Assembly (NCBI GenBank): GCA_945871455.1 | Contig: CAMBXJ010000260.1 | Coordinates: 1 to 6,428 of the forward strand | Source of the DNA: Asaia bogorensis | GTDB lineage: Bacteria; Pseudomonadota; Alphaproteobacteria; Acetobacterales; Acetobacteraceae | Length of the DNA stretch: 6,428 nucleotides | Direction of reading: 5' to 3' | Part shown: one piece after another, positions 4,509 to 6,428 of the stretch | Numbering within the stretch: position 1 is the first letter of the stretch | Layout of the letters: the number at the start of each line of letters is the position of its first letter | Notes under the pieces: model-generated | What the model was told of the DNA's origin: nothing | What the model saw: the letters and a program-made list of their open reading frames with translations, nothing else | Database searches by the model: none | Program-made: the position numbers and the translations under genes

Positions 4509-6428
4509 ATGGCAAGTGGCCCCATCAATGAAACTGAAATACTTCTGCACGACGACTTCAACTCGTCGCCGAGCGTTTCTGTCTGGGATTACAACCGTTT
4601 CGCTCCAGTCAACAATCCGTCATTTTACGGACGGACACAGATTCGGCAGAGCCTAGGGGCAGTCTCCAACGGACTTCTGCATCTGCAACTCGATACATTT
4701 AACCCAACCGGACCCGGGGCTGCATTTGTCGGCTCCGAGATGATCAGTAAACAGTTTTTTTCCAACACATCTAGCGGAATTGTATTTGAAATAAGAGCGC
4801 GACTGACCAGCCCGACACCGGGAATAGTCGGAGGTCTATTTGGCTATAATTTCAACAGCACGACCAGATTACACGACGAAGTTGATTTCGAATTGCTGGG
4901 CAATGACGCCGCATCTGGCCGCAATCGCGTACAGACTAACACGTACAGCAATGAGCCATTGGGGGCGGGGCATCCTCAATTCGTACCACTCATCGGGCTG
5001 ACGACGTTCCACAGCTATCGAGTAGAATGGTTTCCGTCATTGGTTCGATGGCTCATCGACGACCAGTTGGTCCGTGAGGATAGGGCACACGTGCCGCAGG
5101 GTGTCATGGCGCTCCACATGAACATTTGGGCGCCAGCAGCCGATTGGTCTGCGGCTTTTTCGTCTGCCCTTCAGCCAACGTCTAACCAAAACGCAAATGT
5201 CAGCTACTTTATGGACGTCGATTACGCACATGTGGGTCGCCTGTCCACAACACTCGTCGTGGGTGCTAGCCAGTTGACACCAAGACTGGCCGCGGCGGTC
5301 ACCCCAAGCGGTCGCATGGGGGCCGAGTGGCGTGCCGTCGGCGCCGCCGACCTCAGCGGCAACGGCAAGGCCGCCATGGTCTGGCAGAACCGCACCGGTC
5401 AGGTGGCCGAATGGATCATGAACGGCACCACGATGGCCGGTTTCGCAACCACCGCGGGGCGGATGGGGGCCGAGTGGCGCCTGGTGACCACGGGCGACTT
5501 CAACAATGACGGTCGCGCCGATCTGGCCTGGCAAAGCACCGCCGGACGACTGGCGGTCTGGCAGATGAACGGCCCAACCCTGGTCAGCGTCGGCGTTCCC
5601 ACCGGTCAGATGGGCGCGGAATGGCGCGTCGCGGGCGCCGGCGACGTCACCGGCGATGGGCGCGCCGACGCGATCTGGGCAAATGGCCCGGGCCAGGTCG
5701 CGATCTGGCAGATGCACGGCACCGCCATGACCGCCGCGATCGTCTCCACCGGCCGCATGGGCGCCGAGTGGCAACTGACCGGCACCGGCGATTTCACGGG
5801 CGACGGCAAAACCGACCTGCTGTGGGCCAACCGCTCCGGCCAGGTCGCGATCTGGACCATGAACGGCGCAACCCCCACCGCGGTCGCCGTCAGCACCGGT
5901 CGCAACGGCACCGAATGGCGCGTCGTGGCCACGGCCGACTTCGACCGCGACGGACGCGCCGACATCCTGTGGCAGAACACGACCGGACAGGCCCAGCTTT
6001 GGTTCATGCACGGGGCCAATGTCGCCCGCGCGGTGCCGCTCGACGGGCGGATGGGGTCGGAATGGGCGATCATCGGCGCCCAGGACCTGTCTGGCGCCGG
6101 CACGCCGGACATCGTCTGGGCCAACAGCGCGGGGCAGCTATCCATCTGGGACCTGGAAGCAGCCGACCGCATCGCCGGCGGCGGCATCTATCGCACGTTC
6201 GCGTTCGACCGCCTGGCGGATGCCGGCAAGGAGATCGTGGATTTCCACGCCGGTGCCGGGGGTGACGTGCTGGACCTGCACGGCCTGCTGACCAGCCTCG
6301 GCTATCTGGGCGCCAATCCTCTCAGCGACGGCCAGGTCCGCCTGGTCCAGGACGGCCCCGACACCCATGTCCAGCTCGACACGCGGCCTGGGATGCACGC
6401 CTACGTGACGGTCGCCACGCTCGACAAC
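4509..6428 (+). CDS. Type I secreted GH16 beta-glucanase-like protein with FG-GAP/VCBS repeats (3' end outside the window)
   Basis: The frame is open for 640 codons to the window edge. Residues about 8-245 form a family GH16 catalytic domain. The diagnostic motif is DEVDFELLG with Glu124 (predicted nucleophile), Asp126 and Glu128 (predicted acid/base), the E-x-D-x-E spacing of Bacillus lichenase-type enzymes. It is followed by a YRVEWFPSLVRWLIDDQ strand pair (about 170-186), MNIWAPAADW (about 204-213) and a closing YFMDVDYAHV. GH16 enzymes cut beta-1,3/1,4-linked glucans and related polysaccharides; the substrate here is unknown. From residue 249 the protein is about 94% identical to the tail of the preceding gene: six 49-residue repeats (265-558) and the start of the type I secretion domain. 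There is no signal peptide. Codon use in the GH16 half (ATA, AGA, TTA, TTT present) differs sharply from the G/C-ending tail. If collinear with the CAP gene, the stop would fall near 6470. Confidence 0.88.
   Translation, partial: MASGPINETEILLHDDFNSSPSVSVWDYNRFAPVNNPSFYGRTQIRQSLGAVSNGLLHLQLDTFNPTGPGAAFVGSEMISKQFFSNTSSGIVFEIRARLTSPTPGIVGGLFGYNFNSTTRLHDEVDFELLGNDAASGRNRVQTNTYSNEPLGAGHPQFVPLIGLTTFHSYRVEWFPSLVRWLIDDQLVREDRAHVPQGVMALHMNIWAPAADWSAAFSSALQPTSNQNANVSYFMDVDYAHVGRLSTTLVVGASQLTPRLAAAVTPSGRMGAEWRAVGAADLSGNGKAAMVWQNRTGQVAEWIMNGTTMAGFATTAGRMGAEWRLVTTGDFNNDGRADLAWQSTAGRLAVWQMNGPTLVSVGVPTGQMGAEWRVAGAGDVTGDGRADAIWANGPGQVAIWQMHGTAMTAAIVSTGRMGAEWQLTGTGDFTGDGKTDLLWANRSGQVAIWTMNGATPTAVAVSTGRNGTEWRVVATADFDRDGRADILWQNTTGQAQLWFMHGANVARAVPLDGRMGSEWAIIGAQDLSGAGTPDIVWANSAGQLSIWDLEAADRIAGGGIYRTFAFDRLADAGKEIVDFHAGAGGDVLDLHGLLTSLGYLGANPLSDGQVRLVQDGPDTHVQLDTRPGMHAYVTVATLDN
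5254..6428 (+). repeat. Copy B of the 1175-bp direct repeat (propeller + secretion tail module)
   Basis: This is the partner of 3078-4252, starting just after the last GH16 strand and continuing to the window edge. It is in the same reading phase as copy A, so the module is read identically in both proteins. Mismatches are spread along the length rather than clustered. Confidence 0.95.
5301..6182 (+). repeat. Six in-frame 147-bp (49-residue) FG-GAP/VCBS-type repeats in the GH16 protein
   Basis: Units start at 5301, 5448, 5595, 5742, 5889 and 6036, matching those of the CAP gene one for one. Differences include Asp to Asn in the loop of unit 2 (DFNNDGRAD), Gln to Pro in unit 3 and Ile to Thr in unit 4. 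Unit 5 keeps the full DxDxDGxxD loop. Confidence 0.85.

Noticed and set aside
4304..4531. Small plus-strand frame (75 codons, GTG start) between the CAP and GH16 genes
   Set aside because: No good ribosome binding site, it starts in a hairpin region and overlaps the GH16 start in another phase; no recognisable features.

Overview
The window comes from a GC-rich bacterium, most likely an alphaproteobacterium of the Rhodospirillales/Acetobacteraceae type. This is inferred from the strongly G/C-ending codons, the style of the palindromic repeat at the left end (hairpins of the GGGGC-ttt-GCCCC kind), and the class of type I secreted CAP protein. No rRNA or housekeeping marker is present, so the taxonomy is only a suggestion.

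Layout, all genes on the + strand. (1) 1-333 holds no gene; most of it is one long imperfect palindrome (60-316) built from a chain of small hairpins. (2) 334-2046 is a cytoplasmic-looking gamma-glutamyltranspeptidase-family Ntn-hydrolase with an intact catalytic Thr but without several glutamate-binding residues. (3) 2186-4294 is a complete secreted multidomain protein: CAP/SCP domain, SdrD_B-like beta-sandwich, six 49-residue FG-GAP/VCBS-type repeats, and a C-terminal type I secretion domain. (4) 4509 to the window edge is a second secreted protein, cut by the edge: a GH16 beta-glucanase-type catalytic domain joined directly to the same repeat block and secretion domain.

The main result is the relationship between (3) and (4). 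Positions 3078-4252 and 5254-6428 are a direct repeat of 1175 bp, collinear with no net indel and about 96% identical by hand alignment (about 49 mismatches, 23 amino-acid changes in 391 codons). The N-terminal halves are unrelated, and the GH16 half has much lower GC than everything around it. This looks like a secretion/propeller tail shared between a CAP head and a GH16 head, as a modular system for exporting extracellular effectors. Both proteins lack an N-terminal signal peptide and would leave the cell through an ABC-type (type I) exporter that is not in the window. The GGT-family gene is separated from them by 139 bp and has no evident functional link.
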